A stretch of 64,000 nt of DNA from Marthasterias glacialis (taxonomy: Eukaryota; Echinodermata; Asteroidea; Forcipulatida; Asteriidae): positions 15,103,423 to 15,167,422 of the forward strand of contig OU452223.1 of the NCBI GenBank assembly GCA_911728455.2. The letters are read 5' to 3'. Numbering within the stretch: the first letter of the stretch is position 1; every line of letters begins with the position of its first letter. A program made the position numbers and the translations under genes. This document shows positions 38,601 through 46,230 of the stretch, one piece after another. Under the pieces are notes generated by a model. That model did no database searches, was not told where the DNA came from, and saw only the letters and a program-made list of their open reading frames with translations.

Positions 38601-40236
38601 TTCTGCTCAACAGCTTGATGAAGTTGGGCCAAGGTTGCATTCTAAGCACTTCCACCACTTAACACTACCAATACTAACTATCTGGTGTTGATTGATGACA
38701 CCTTTTGACTTTGTTTGTAATTTTTGTATGTATGGAATACAGGAAGACATGGGGATGACATACTCCGAGTTATCTACTTACGGACGACTGAGGAAAATAG
38801 CAATGTGTGGACCGTACAGCATGTTCTGCAAGCTTGTCCCAGAATGGAGTGATAAGTGCACACCCTCGCAGGTAAGGGAATCTAGAAATTGATCATATTT
38901 TTTTGTGTGTACGCCATTTATGAGTTTGCACGTTATTATTATTATTAATTAATTCTGGTTGTGAAGTGAAGGATTCTGTTTTCATTCCTTTTTCTTAGGT
39001 TGCTGAGAAAGTGAAGCATTTCTTCCGTTGTTACTCCATCAACAGACACAAGATGACCACTCTGACCCCAGCCTACCACGCTGAGAGCTACGCCACAGAC
39101 GACAACCGCTTTGACCTGCGCCAGTTTCTCTACAACACCAAGTGGTCCTGGCAGTTCAAATGCATTGATCAAGAGGTCAGTGTGAGGGTTTTCACAATTA
39201 AATATAAAAAAAAACAAGCGAAATATTGCTTGATAATCCCTGAAATTCATCTTAAAAAGTTCAACTTATACTTTTGTATAATATCCAATATCTAACTTCA
39301 GTTGCACATTGAGGCAGAATGAGAAATAAACTTGCTAAACTCTGGATTATTCCATTGCTCTGTAGAATGAGAAATAAACTTTGAACTTTGAACCCACTGA
39401 ACCCATTGTTACTCAACTGGGGCTCATTCCATTGCTCTGTTGCACAGCCTGTCTTTCGGGTGGTTGCAAAAGACAACTCTGTGTACAAAACATTACAGAG
39501 ACTGTAATACATTCCAGTCCCCAGTTTATTAGAAAACTGCACGCTGGCTGTTCAGAGAAAAAGGCATATATCAGATTCAAGCTTGTAGAGTTTGTTTTTT
39601 TCCACAGAGTTGCTGTCCTTCAATTTTGAAAACTCAAGTGGCTATCTTTTTTAATTTTTGTTGTAACTCATGTACCATATCTTATATGCTAACATGTTCC
39701 ACTGTTTGTTTTTATCCATTTTGTCTTCAATACTTTGATTACTTTTTCTTCAGGTTGAGCGTTTGAAGAATAAGAACCGTCAACTGATGAGTGAGGATCT
39801 TCCATCAGATATCTCTGATGGAAAAGAATTGAGTACCCATCATGCATCGTCATCTTCAGCTAGGGCCCCGTCAGAGGTCATTAGAGGTCACGATGAGGCC
39901 ATGACACACAATACACTGGCGTCGGACAGTGGTGTCGCTGTAGAGCCAGTAGTGACAGTGACACCAGCAAGCGACAGTGTGTCAAGCGATGACAGTGACC
40001 GTGACACAGCAAAAGCAACTGCAGGTTCCAGTCCCAGATCTGACGGCAGGTCAACAGCATCGCCCCTCATGCTGAGGAAGAGAGGTCATGCTTGTGAAGG
40101 CGGACCGGAGGAGGATGTCGCTAAGAAGATCAGGAAGGACGTGGGTAATGGCAATAACAATAATGCAAACTATAATCAAGGCAGCAAGAAGCAGTCTCCA
40201 TTGAAGCGAGTGGCAGAATGGTTGAAACGTCCATGA
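18123..40236 (+). CDS. NADSYN1: Glutamine-dependent NAD+ synthetase, 18 coding exons
   Basis: Converts deamido-NAD+ (NaAD) to NAD+ with ATP and ammonia from glutamine: the last step of the de novo and Preiss-Handler routes, in the cytosol. Exons: 18123-18207, 21734-21794, 23707-23823, 25608-25661, 26818-26959, 28568-28656, 29881-29998, 30633-30764, 31723-31800, 32462-32635, 33647-33749, 34310-34478, 35120-35362, 35681-35812, 37702-37771, 38743-38871, 38999-39175, 39754-40236. All are GT-AG with fitting phases; 2556 nt, 851 aa. The N-terminal nitrilase-like glutaminase has its triad: Glu45 (GPELEIC), Lys114 (LLIKPK), Cys175 (GSEVCEGLW). The synthetase part has the ATP P-loop SGGIDS (358-363), [18 protein letters not shown] text, [25 protein letters not shown] and [13 protein letters not shown]. 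It aligns nearly throughout with the vertebrate enzyme (706 aa), then adds a ~145-aa tail. Exon-intron count and frame make a pseudogene unlikely. Confidence 0.97.
18526..18702. mobile_element. MITE, ends CAGGCCT(C/T)GATCTTAA (copy 1)
   Basis: Inverted ends CAGGCCTCGATCTTAAG and CAGGCCTTGATCTTAACC enclose GGCCA-rich sequence (TGCTGGCCAA, GGCAGTGACAGTGC). The flanks share CTGTAG on both sides. A copy in opposite orientation lies at 34579-34756. In the first NADSYN1 intron. Confidence 0.75.
18714..18795 (+). mobile_element. tRNA-like SINE head (S1 related)
   Basis: GACCTGGCCGAGCGATTTAG gives an A box and GGTTCGAGTCCCC a B box, ending GTGACATC. It abuts the preceding MITE. Too decayed and lacking a proper acceptor stem to be a functional tRNA gene. 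Confidence 0.55.
19010..19183. mobile_element. Short inverted-repeat element, ends CACGGTAATATGC
   Basis: CACGCACGGTAATATGCACC on the left matches the inverse of GGGCGCATATTACCGTGAACG on the right. About 174 bp with no open frame. Intron 1 of NADSYN1. Confidence 0.5.
19420..19695. repeat. Diverged tandem repeat, about 130-bp unit, 2-3 copies
   Basis: The phrase CAGACACTTTGGACTTAAAC and variants recurs near 19442, 19556 and 19671. Each is preceded by GATGTAGCC-like text and followed by T-rich sequence, ACTAACA(A/T)GCA and CATC. Old local duplication in NADSYN1 intron 1. Confidence 0.55.
20275..20775. repeat. Direct repeat pair about 440 bp apart
   Basis: AATCAAGACCATCCTTTTTG, then GCAATGA(G/T)CAGTGTACAGTC, occurs at about 20278 and 20718. 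The sequence between is unremarkable. NADSYN1 intron 1. Confidence 0.5.
21150..21270. mobile_element. Palindromic MITE (copy 2 of the 9702 family)
   Basis: CTCACCCAGATACTGCATAC with GCGCACGC on the left and GCGTGCACGAATGAGTAGTA then ACTGGGTTA on the right. Diverged from the copy at 9702-9819 but with the same order and centre. Confidence 0.55.
22650..22800. mobile_element. Foldback element family F1 (copy)
   Basis: GCAAACTGCC...CAAGGACTTGTTGTATAAAT...AATTGTTAATGGCCTCACG...TTTCGACCCTAGCAGAGTCT and the inverse return arm ending AATTAACAATTTTTT. It matches the element at 7385-7545. NADSYN1 intron 2. Confidence 0.65.
23663..23694. repeat. (TTTG)n microsatellite next to a splice acceptor
   Basis: Seven or so GTTT units run up to 12 bases before the acceptor of the exon at 23707, replacing or extending its pyrimidine-rich tract. 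Confidence 0.8.
24195..24988. mobile_element. Inverted-repeat element, ends TAGACCGATTGCGCGAC
   Basis: TAGACCGATTGCGCGACCTA on the left and GTCGCGCAATCGGTCTA on the right are inverse. The arms also share GTCA(T/C)GTGACCCC and a (G/C)GGGTAT string. 794 bp, no transposase frame. In NADSYN1 intron 3. No convincing target duplication. Confidence 0.7.
25037..25300. repeat. Tandem duplication, 134-bp unit, two copies
   Basis: ATTCATTGTTGAAGTAAGGT starts each unit (25037 and 25171). The rest (GCAGTCTCTCTCTATGAG, GTTCTGAAAGAACC, GCAACTC, GTTTCAATCAGTATGCTC) matches nearly base for base. NADSYN1 intron 3. Confidence 0.8.
27364..27528. mobile_element. Foldback MITE, ends ATGGACTGGC (copy 2)
   Basis: ACATATGGACTGGCATAATT and GTCACTAGTGCAAG on the left; CTAGTGACCTCATTGCCAGT and CCATATGTGT on the right. 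The centre is a hairpin GTGAGTGACCAGAAGAGGGT / CTCTTCTGGTCACTCAC. Same family as 3798-3977. Confidence 0.7.
28842..29580. repeat. 20-bp minisatellite, about 37 copies
   Basis: Unit GTCGAGTCCGAGTCCTCAGT with variants (TTTGAG, CAAGTC, TCTGAG, GTAGAG). It lies in NADSYN1 intron 6, starting about 190 bp after exon 28568-28656. One frame is open for 84 codons, but only because of the repeat. Confidence 0.95.
30147..30568 (-). mobile_element. tRNA-derived SINE (S1), nearly full length
   Basis: On the minus strand: GTGTCGTGGCTGAGCGGATA, GGACTCAAGCTCTGGTGTTT, B box GGTTCGAGTCCCGGTCGTGA, then the S1 body and an (ATT)n-rich tail at about 30147-30160. It ends about 65 bp before NADSYN1 exon 30633-30764. 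Confidence 0.8.
31291..31408 (-). mobile_element. tRNA-derived SINE (family S2) copy
   Basis: Minus strand: AAGGTCTAGTGGTAAGACAT, CTGCTCTAGAATGGCAAAGA, a weak B box, then TGGATTTTTTTCACAGGATT and GAGTATACAGTGCTTAA. The plus-strand copy at 57221-57368 has the same parts. NADSYN1 intron 8. Confidence 0.6.
31825..31955. mobile_element. Palindromic element with GGCTACGGC core
   Basis: GGCCGCGTCCGAATCAAGCG and CTTCGGCTACGGCTATGGCC on the left; GGCCGTAGCCACAGCCAAAG and ATTCTGACACGGCC on the right, inverse of one another with mismatches. It starts only 25 bp after NADSYN1 exon 31723-31800. Confidence 0.55.
32944..33363. mobile_element. Two SINE S1 fragments in opposite orientation
   Basis: At 32944-33100 the S1 body lies on the plus strand (GAACCCAGTACACTTATAAT, GGGGCTTGCCCCAGTGTTTC, CTTTTAAGGTGTTG). 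At 33130-33363 S1 lies on the minus strand, with tRNA-like head at the right end (ATGGCCCAGTGG, GGACTCCAGCTCTAC, GTGGGTTTGTGTCCCGATCA). NADSYN1 intron 10. Confidence 0.6.
34579..34756. mobile_element. MITE, ends CAGGCCT, with 8-bp target duplication (copy 2)
   Basis: Ends CAGGCCTTGATCTTAACC and CAGGCCTCAATCTTAAG (inverted). Flanked on both sides by the exact octamer CTGTTAAG (34571-34578, 34757-34764). 178 bp against 177 for the copy at 18526-18702, which lies in reverse orientation. The right-hand octamer runs into an S2 SINE fragment (GTTAAGCGCTGTATACTCAG), so this MITE probably inserted in or at an older SINE. Confidence 0.8.
34757..34835 (-). mobile_element. SINE S2 body fragment
   Basis: Minus strand CTGAGTATACAGCGCTTAAC, GGACTCGGGAAAGTACTGAG and TGGATTTTTGTCC, matching the body of the S2 copy at 57221-57368; the tRNA-like head is absent. 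Confidence 0.5.
35586..35620. repeat. (TG)n microsatellite
   Basis: About 17 TG units in the short NADSYN1 intron between exons 35120-35362 and 35681-35812. Confidence 0.9.
36001..36862. repeat. 120-bp satellite, about 7 copies, with a 240-bp higher-order repeat
   Basis: Units hold TTTAGCCCATCTAAAGAATG, TTTTGTCCTGCACTTTGCAG, ACCAAATCAATTCAAAGTCC and AACACCCATATTGTGCAGAC. Two variant sites (TATC/TACC and CAGTACC/CAGCACC) alternate so that 36121-36360 and 36361-36600 appear base-for-base identical. 120 is a multiple of three, so one frame is open for 217 codons without being a gene. NADSYN1 intron 14. Confidence 0.95.
36863..37350 (+). pseudogene. Non-LTR retrotransposon 3' remnant (CR1/L2-like RT C-terminus and tail)
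   Basis: Translated pieces [35 protein letters not shown] and, after frame breaks, [17 protein letters not shown] match the characteristic end of CR1/L2-type reverse transcriptase proteins ([24 protein letters not shown]). The 3' end has GCGCTTTGTAACCACTGG, GTGCTATATTAAATG and an AT-rich repeat tail. It directly follows the 120-bp satellite, whose unit text runs into it. Frameshifted and truncated. Confidence 0.8.
37905..38308 (-). mobile_element. tRNA-derived SINE (S1), full length
   Basis: Minus strand: TGGCGTGTCGTGGCCAAGTG, GGATTCAAGCTCTGGTGTTT, GGTTTCGAGTCCCAGTC, S1 body, then AGGTGCTACATAAATAGGTC and TAAAGTGCTATATAAAAAGT. NADSYN1 intron 15. Confidence 0.8.
38454..38630. mobile_element. 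MITE family GGGCCCAATTTCATAGAGCT (diverged copy)
   Basis: GGGCCAAATTTCATAAACTT at the left, inverse-related GCTTGATGAAGTTGGGCC at the right, with internal GCTAAACAAGTTACCAGCCA and GACTGGTGCC. Best copies are at 56717-56912 and 62419-62604. Confidence 0.6.
39754..40236 (+). CDS. NADSYN1: NADSYN1 last exon: long low-complexity C-terminal extension
   Basis: This exon encodes residues 692-851. Only the first dozen or so correspond to the end of the vertebrate protein. The rest is rich in Ser, Thr, Asp, Ala and charged residues and predicted disordered by composition. It carries basic clusters LRKRGH, AKKIRK and [16 protein letters not shown]; the first two, 20 residues apart, resemble a bipartite nuclear signal. 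No stop or splice anomaly interrupts the frame, and a poly(A) signal follows. Confidence 0.9.
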   Translation, partial: VERLKNKNRQLMSEDLPSDISDGKELSTHHASSSSARAPSEVIRGHDEAMTHNTLASDSGVAVEPVVTVTPASDSVSSDDSDRDTAKATAGSSPRSDGRSTASPLMLRKRGHACEGGPEEDVAKKIRKDVGNGNNNNANYNQGSKKQSPLKRVAEWLKRP

Positions 40237-40641
40237 AGTGCAGACTTTTTCCATGTCAGCCATCTTGGTTTACCCTTTCATTCAATCAATGAAACCAAAG
40301 TGAGGCTTAAAGGGTAAAATAGCATGACCACTTTGCTGTTCATGTAATTAGAAGTGGTAGTCATTAAAATCGTTGCAAATGGGGTATATTAGAACGGTGG
40401 CAGCTTTTGAGTTCAAGTGGGAATGAGGTTGGCTTTAGTGGTTTCTCTCCTTACCTTTCATTTCTCTGGAACCTTGTTGAAATCCTGCCTCAGATCAGAG
40501 CTTTGCATATATTGATATCGTTTCCAGTCCTTACCTGAGTGGGTTTCCCCCATTTAGGGGTGTTCCCTCCCACATTTCTTCCATCATCCCCTATTCATTC
40601 TGTTATATTGGTGCTTGCATTATTGGGTGTGTGATAAACTG

Positions 40642-40647
40642 AATAAA
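40642..40647 (+). other. Candidate NADSYN1 poly(A) signal
   Basis: AATAAA lies 406 bases after the NADSYN1 stop codon in ordinary 3'UTR-like sequence. A weaker ATTAAA follows near 41063. Confidence 0.5.
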
Positions 40648-42300
40648 ATTAAGTCGACTTCCAGAATTTATTCTGATGAGGACACTACAACTTCTCTCTG
40701 AATGAAAATCAAAGAAATGACTATTGAGTATTGCCCAAGGAAATAGTCAGTAGTTGTGTGACTCACGACATACGTTTCCCATATGTTTTATAATGTATTC
40801 ATCCAGACGGTGTATGTGTGTATATAGTGCAGAAAAAGGGCAAACGTGTGTGAATGCGTATTTAACATATGACATATATGTACATTTCGGCAGAAAATTA
40901 CACAGTTTTGTTTTTTAACAAAATGAAAGGGACTATTTTGTTTGTTCAAGACTTTTGTTTTTATATTCTGAAGTTTTACACCTGGAATTATCCACAAGAC
41001 ATTTTTTCTGAAAAAAATTGTAGCAATGTATCATGTGAGTGCATAGAGAGTAATTTTATATGAATTAAAATATAGCACAGTGGTTTCTTAGAAAGCACTG
41101 TATGTGGTGCCTTAGAAAATGGATGGGATATAAATTACTTGTATAACCTGGGACCAACTCTAAAACGAGCTGCTTCAAGGGTCTGCGCAACATTGGTAAG
41201 ATTGAAACAAATAAATGTTCACAGATTTGCACATAACTTACATGGTATAAAGATGGTCATAGTGGAAACTTTCCCATTGAATAGTTTTGCTTGAAATGCT
41301 TAGTTTTTGAGAAGTGAGTCAAACAATAGACCTTTCCCATGAAATGTGTATTAAAAGCTTGCACATCACGCATGTGCACTAACTCTACTGCTGGGCAAAA
41401 TGATGGAACATCGCGCCTTTTTGTGTGGGGCTAATGGTGGCGTGACGCACTTGCGTTTGTGCGTCTGTCTAGTGCACAAGGGGTATGCTAACCAATAATG
41501 TCTGTATGAATGTGTGAATGTAATTAGCATATTTCATGGGAAAGGCCAATCGGTTTTGATCTCGCAAGACCGAAACCAATTTTTGAAAACGGTGAAAACA
41601 TAGGCTTTTTTTAATATATTATTTTCTTGTGACCCTCATTATGGATTGAACCTAAAGTGTCTTAGGTTTGTTATTTCATGTATATGTTGGGTCACATGAA
41701 GTGCGAACACTGGTCTTTGACAATTACAGTGCACTTATCAGAAAATGGTTACCAGCCAAAAGATGTCATGTGTAATTCATGTGACTGGTTCCCAGCTAAC
41801 TTTTCTGTGGAACATTTTCAAGCAATTTGTTTTCTTCTCGGATTATGCAACTGTATTAAATCTGTTGGAGCAACTCCAATTTTTGGCTGGCTTTGTGACA
41901 AGAGTCCAGCTCCAGTCTTGGCCACTGTTTGATGCCCAAAACTAATCTTGGACCTCAATGTTTAACGTATTACATTAAAAGCTTGCTGCAACTTTTTTTC
42001 TTCATAATTTTCATTGATTGGACAAATCATTTAAAAGTTATTTATGGAATTATTTACAGTGGTATGCATCGTCTTTTCAAAGTTTTAACTTTTATAAAAA
42101 TATTAATGATGCTTAAGCATTATTAGATTTATGCAATTGAGATATCTTTTCCTTATATGGGATACAGTAAAATATTCAGAAAAAGGGACCCAGTGAGTGG
42201 ATTTGCCATTCCGATTGTAAAGATTTTTTTTTTTTAATAATATAATAATTATAATAATATTAAAATTAATAATAAGCAGTTCGTATATTATACAAATATT
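40648..42300. other. NADSYN1 3'UTR end and intergenic sequence
   Basis: No further coding sequence recognised. The 3'UTR probably ends between 40.66 and 41.1 kb. A decayed copy of the AGCCCCAGC MITE interior may lie at 41180-41320 (AAATGTTCACAGATTTGCAC, CATGGTATAAAGATGGTCA). A separate MITE lies at 41330-41552. The region 42220-42290 is an ATA-rich low-complexity stretch. Confidence 0.4.
41330..41552. mobile_element. MITE, ends AGACCTTTCCCATGAAAT
   Basis: AGACCTTTCCCATGAAATGT on the left and ATATTTCATGGGAAAGGCC on the right are inverse. The centre holds GCACATCACGCATGTGC and TTGCGTTTGTGCGTCTGTC. 220 bp, no open frame. Confidence 0.65.
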
Positions 42301-42309
42301 GGACGCATT

Positions 42310-42830
42310 TGGTATATGAAGTGCTTTATCTATGCCTGATGGGGCATCTCAAAGCACTTATTATTTTTACGACAGGTATGCAGAGCTATGAGTGAATTAT
42401 GAGAGCAAGTGAATTTAACGAGCAACTTGTCAGGGTTTACAAAGTGATGTGTTGCAGTTTGTAGCCAACAATAGCCAGAAACATAACACGTACATTACAC
42501 AACACAGGGGACCTACAGCTTTATGTCCCATCCAAAAGATGAAGCAGTTATGGTCAAGAGTCTTGCTCGAGGACACACATACCTCAACTTGGACCTGAAC
42601 CCACATCCTGGTGTCACCAGAACTTGAGTCAGGTGCACTGCAAGACCCCTTGGCCACGACACTCCGCATAACAGTAAGAACCCTTCAGTGCACTTGGTAA
42701 AGTGCAGGGGGCTTGCCCATGTGTTTCTGTCATGGTCTGGCAGCAAAATGCACCACCTCACCTTGTATCCCTTCCAAGGTGTTGTTTCATCGTTGTTTCA
42801 CTTCATAAAAATCGTTCTTAGCAAGCTCCA
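42310..42830. mobile_element. SINE S1 on minus strand followed by an S1 body fragment on plus
   Basis: 42310-42666 reads on the minus strand as GTGTCGTGGCCAAGGGGTCT, CTGACTCAAGTTCTGGTG, GGTTCAGGTCC and the S1 body and tail. 42667-42830 continues with plus-strand body (GGGGGCTTGCCCATGTGTTT, CACCTTGTATCCCTTCCAAG). The same back-to-back arrangement occurs at 32944-33363. Confidence 0.65.
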
Positions 42831-43319
42831 CCAGATTTGATAACTGGTGCATGATAAATGTACAACGACATTGTGTTATGTCAAATTGATCATGACTTGA
42901 TTGAGTCTACAATAGCATGTTTTTGCATGCCTGCATGATGTATTCACTTGATGTTTTAAAATAGCCTTTGAGAAAGGCTCCACTGGGGTCAGAACCCGAG
43001 GCCATCAACAATTTTTGTATTACATATTTAGTGAAACCTGCGGCAGTGTGGTTCCTCCTTGAGTTGTCATGTAAATCTAGCTGTTCTTGAAAGCGTGACA
43101 CATGATTCGTAAAAAATGCATTGACAATTTAATGTAAAATTTTTCTAACTGGTTCCAATTGTCTTTAGAATTATTTCACACAATTTTAGTTGTAGGTCAA
43201 ATGGTTGCTTATTGGCCCATCCAACGCACTGCACGTACATAACTTTGCATTTCTAATTGTTCATTCATCGGTTTACCTTAAAATGGCGGCATGATGTCAG
43301 TGCATAATAATAATAGTAA

Positions 43320-45395
43320 AAATAATAATAACTAGAACTAAGTGTTTGTCACCTGACAAACACTAGGTGTTTGGGAATCAAAAGAGGGATACTATATAGT
43401 AAGACAAATGTGAAATTCATAATGATAAAGATCTTTTAAAACTCTACTTTTTTGGTGATGCAACGTGACAAGTGTGATCACTTGTCACGTTGTGATCACT
43501 TGTCACGTTGCATCACCAAAAAAATAGAGTTTTTGTGACATCACTACATATTCTATGAATTGGTGACCTTCCAAGCCTTAGCGCAAGAAAACAATTTTGA
43601 TTGTAGCTTGTTTCGTTCTCAAGATATTCAATAAGTGGTCACGAATCAAAATAAATGTAAAACATCATAAGATAACGTCATCATTACGTCACTCCTATTT
43701 TTGCAATAAAGTCTATTGTCAAATAATATACCAAGTTTCAAGTCATCCAATATGTAGTTCAGTAGATACAGGACTTCAAAAAGTGCACCTTTAACATAAT
43801 ACCATGTGACATATGACGTCATCAATCTACTACTTCGCACATAAAGTTGTCTGCATAAAGGTAATTATTTATACCAACTTTGAAATGGTTGCATAAACTT
43901 CACCACAGTTTTATTATTCAACCTGCTGCTAGAGGACGCTCTTGAATATTATGACGTCAACAGTCCTACTTTTTAAAAGCAGACCATTGACAGACTATAA
44001 CATTGTTCAAAACAACTTCTAAAAAGTTGCCACTTTTAAATTACAAGGCACTTCCGGTTTTGACTGGAAGTAGAGGTCACGTGAGGTCACGCACACAACA
44101 AAAATGAAGACCTATAGTACCAATATATAATTCCGCAAAAAGCCGCCAAAAGTCTCTTGTGTTTGATTTGATATTGATTTTCAAAGATTTATAAATGTTA
44201 TGCTTAAAAATCTTGAAATTCTAAACCTAATGACGTCATCATGACGTCACAACCTTCTAAGCATCTACAAGTTATAGTCTAACTGTAAAGTTTCAATAAA
44301 TGAATTTCCTTATGTGTTACAATCATTCCATACCGATCTTTACATACAACATAATACAAAGCGTGGCATCCCGCTACTATATCCAATTAGTGTTGAAATT
44401 CCATATGTAAAGATCGCATTGTATCTACGGCTGTTTGGTGGCATCAGCAGCTTAAGTTATAAAACGGCCGCTGTTTGTACAAGCCCTGTGTGGCAGGTAA
44501 GAGACTCACAAGGAAAGGTGGAGCAATGCCAACTGGGACTGTATACGTTTGTACATGACTACATAGAAATAGCCATGAGTTACTCAAAGTTTGTAACTCC
44601 GGGAAGACTTTAACTCGTTACTCCAAATGAAGCGGCAATATCTTTCCAAGTATTTACAATCAACAAATCAATTTCGTCATGTGTAACGATCATTCTATGA
44701 CCTATCAAATTATGTGACATTCTGACTTGTAGTTTTTGAGATATTCATAACAAACTGCAACATCCAGTTTCGACTGGAAGATGACCTCGGATAAGGTCAC
44801 TTACACACACAAAGTTGTTAAAGTGTTACCGTAGTGTATAATGGTGAACAAATTATTGGCAAAGCAGCTTGCATTTTCAAGATAGAGGCTTTCAAAATAA
44901 TTAAACCGCTAAAGTTTTCGCGCCATAATTTCCGACTGGATTAAGTGACTAATTTCATATTTTGCACCGATGTTGCATATGTAAACCTTAATAATACTGC
45001 AAAGTTACGTGACTATTGAAAGTGTGGTTTATGAAATATTGTTTTTTAAACCTAGAAACTTTAACTTCCGGTTTCGACTGGAAAGTGACCTCGACAAGGT
45101 TACCAACTCACACAAAAATTTCAAGCTGTTGTTTTACTATACAGTTGTGAAAAAAAAAATGCCATATCTGTTTGCATTTTCATTATGGAGAGTTTTCAAA
45201 ACAAGTAATTTTAAAGTTTTAAACCACTGTACCTTTAAACCTGATGACGTCATCATGACGTCACAATTTCTCATACATTTTGAAGTTATAATCATACTAC
45301 ATGTGAAGTTTCAAGTTGACTTGCGGACAAGTTACATTCGGAAAAGAGAAGAAAAACTATTTAAAAAAATCTAACAAAAACAAAGTCGTTTGGGC
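43320..45395. repeat. Unclassified ~1-kb diverged tandem repeat rich in TTCCGG and TGACGTCA modules
   Basis: The module CTTCCGGTTT(T/C)GACTGGAA then GGTCAC or GTGACCTCGA occurs at about 44048 and 45066, with a related AGTTTCGACTGGAAGATGAC at about 44766. The module ATGACGTCATCATGACGTCA occurs at about 44230 and 45244, each followed about 55 bases later by AAGTTTCAA. This gives a period near 1015 bp. Related TGACGTCAT text is near 43815 and 43953. A 91-bp hairpin at 43441-43531 (GTGATGCAACGTGACAAGTG and inverse) lies near the left end. No long open frame. Confidence 0.6.
43441..43531. repeat. 91-bp hairpin
   Basis: ACTCTACTTTTTTGGTGATG then CAACGTGACAAGTGTGATCA is followed by the inverse of itself, ending CATCACCAAAAAAATAGAGT. 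The inner TGATCACTTGTCACGTTG is itself repeated. Confidence 0.75.
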
Positions 45396-45419
45396 TATTG
45401 CCCATACACCTAATAATAC

Positions 45420-45824
45420 ACAGTTCTTTTACAGTACTTTATCACACCCCATGTGCATCTCAAGGCACTCAGTATTTTTTCCTGCAAGGTATTCAGAGTT
45501 ACTTTTGAAGTATGAGACCTGTTCCTTTACATAGCACCATGTAACAGTTTTACAAGGTGCTGTGGCACAATCTGCAGCCAATCAAACCAGGAACACCGGG
45601 GCAAACTCCTTCTCTTTGCAATAAGTGCACTGGGTTCTTTTACGTGCATTACACGACACACAGGACCTACGGCTAAGTTATGTCCCATCTGAAGGACACA
45701 GCAATAATGGTTAAGTGTCATGCTTAAGGACACAAGTGTCATGACCGGGACTCGAACCCACACTCCGCTGATCAGAAACACCAGAGCTTAAGTCCGGGTG
45801 TTCTTATCTGCTCAGCCAAGACAC
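45420..45824 (-). mobile_element. tRNA-derived SINE (S1), full length
   Basis: Minus strand: GTGTCTTGGCTGAGCAGATA, GACTTAAGCTCTGGTGTTTC, B box GGTTCGAGTCCCGGTCATGA, S1 body and the AGGTGCTATATAAAGG-like tail region ending AAGTACTGTAAAAGAAC. Confidence 0.75.
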
Positions 45825-46043
45825 AGTTCATACTGCCATGCACAAGACAGTTGTTGCCCAAAACTCAATTCTGAAGTTTGCCAAATTGATGTAAATCATT
45901 TACAGTAAATGCACTGTCATTCAGTGTTGTGGTTCTGGGTTTTTTTAACGTGACCATCTTTTTTGCAAAAAGTGGTAATGGCCTTGCGTTTCGACTTTAG
46001 CCCTTGAGAAAAACTCTGCTAGGGTTTGTTTGGTTAGTCAGAA

Positions 46044-46230
46044 GGGCACAATTTCATACAGCCTGCTTAAGCAGGCAAAGTACAAACAAAATTATGCTTA
46101 ACACAGAATAAGGTTACCAGCCAAAATACCACTCCACATGAAACATCTGTGACTGGTATCCAGCTCATTTTTGCTCAGCAAAAATTGTTAAACACTAGTT
46201 GCTGCTTAAGCAGCTCTATGAAATTAGGCC
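46044..46230. mobile_element. MITE family GGGCCCAATTTCATAGAGCT (copy)
   Basis: GGGCACAATTTCATACAGCC at the left; CAGCTCTATGAAATTAGGCC at the right. Internal AAGGTTACCAGCCAAAATAC and GACTGGTATCCAGCTC match the other copies. Confidence 0.65.
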
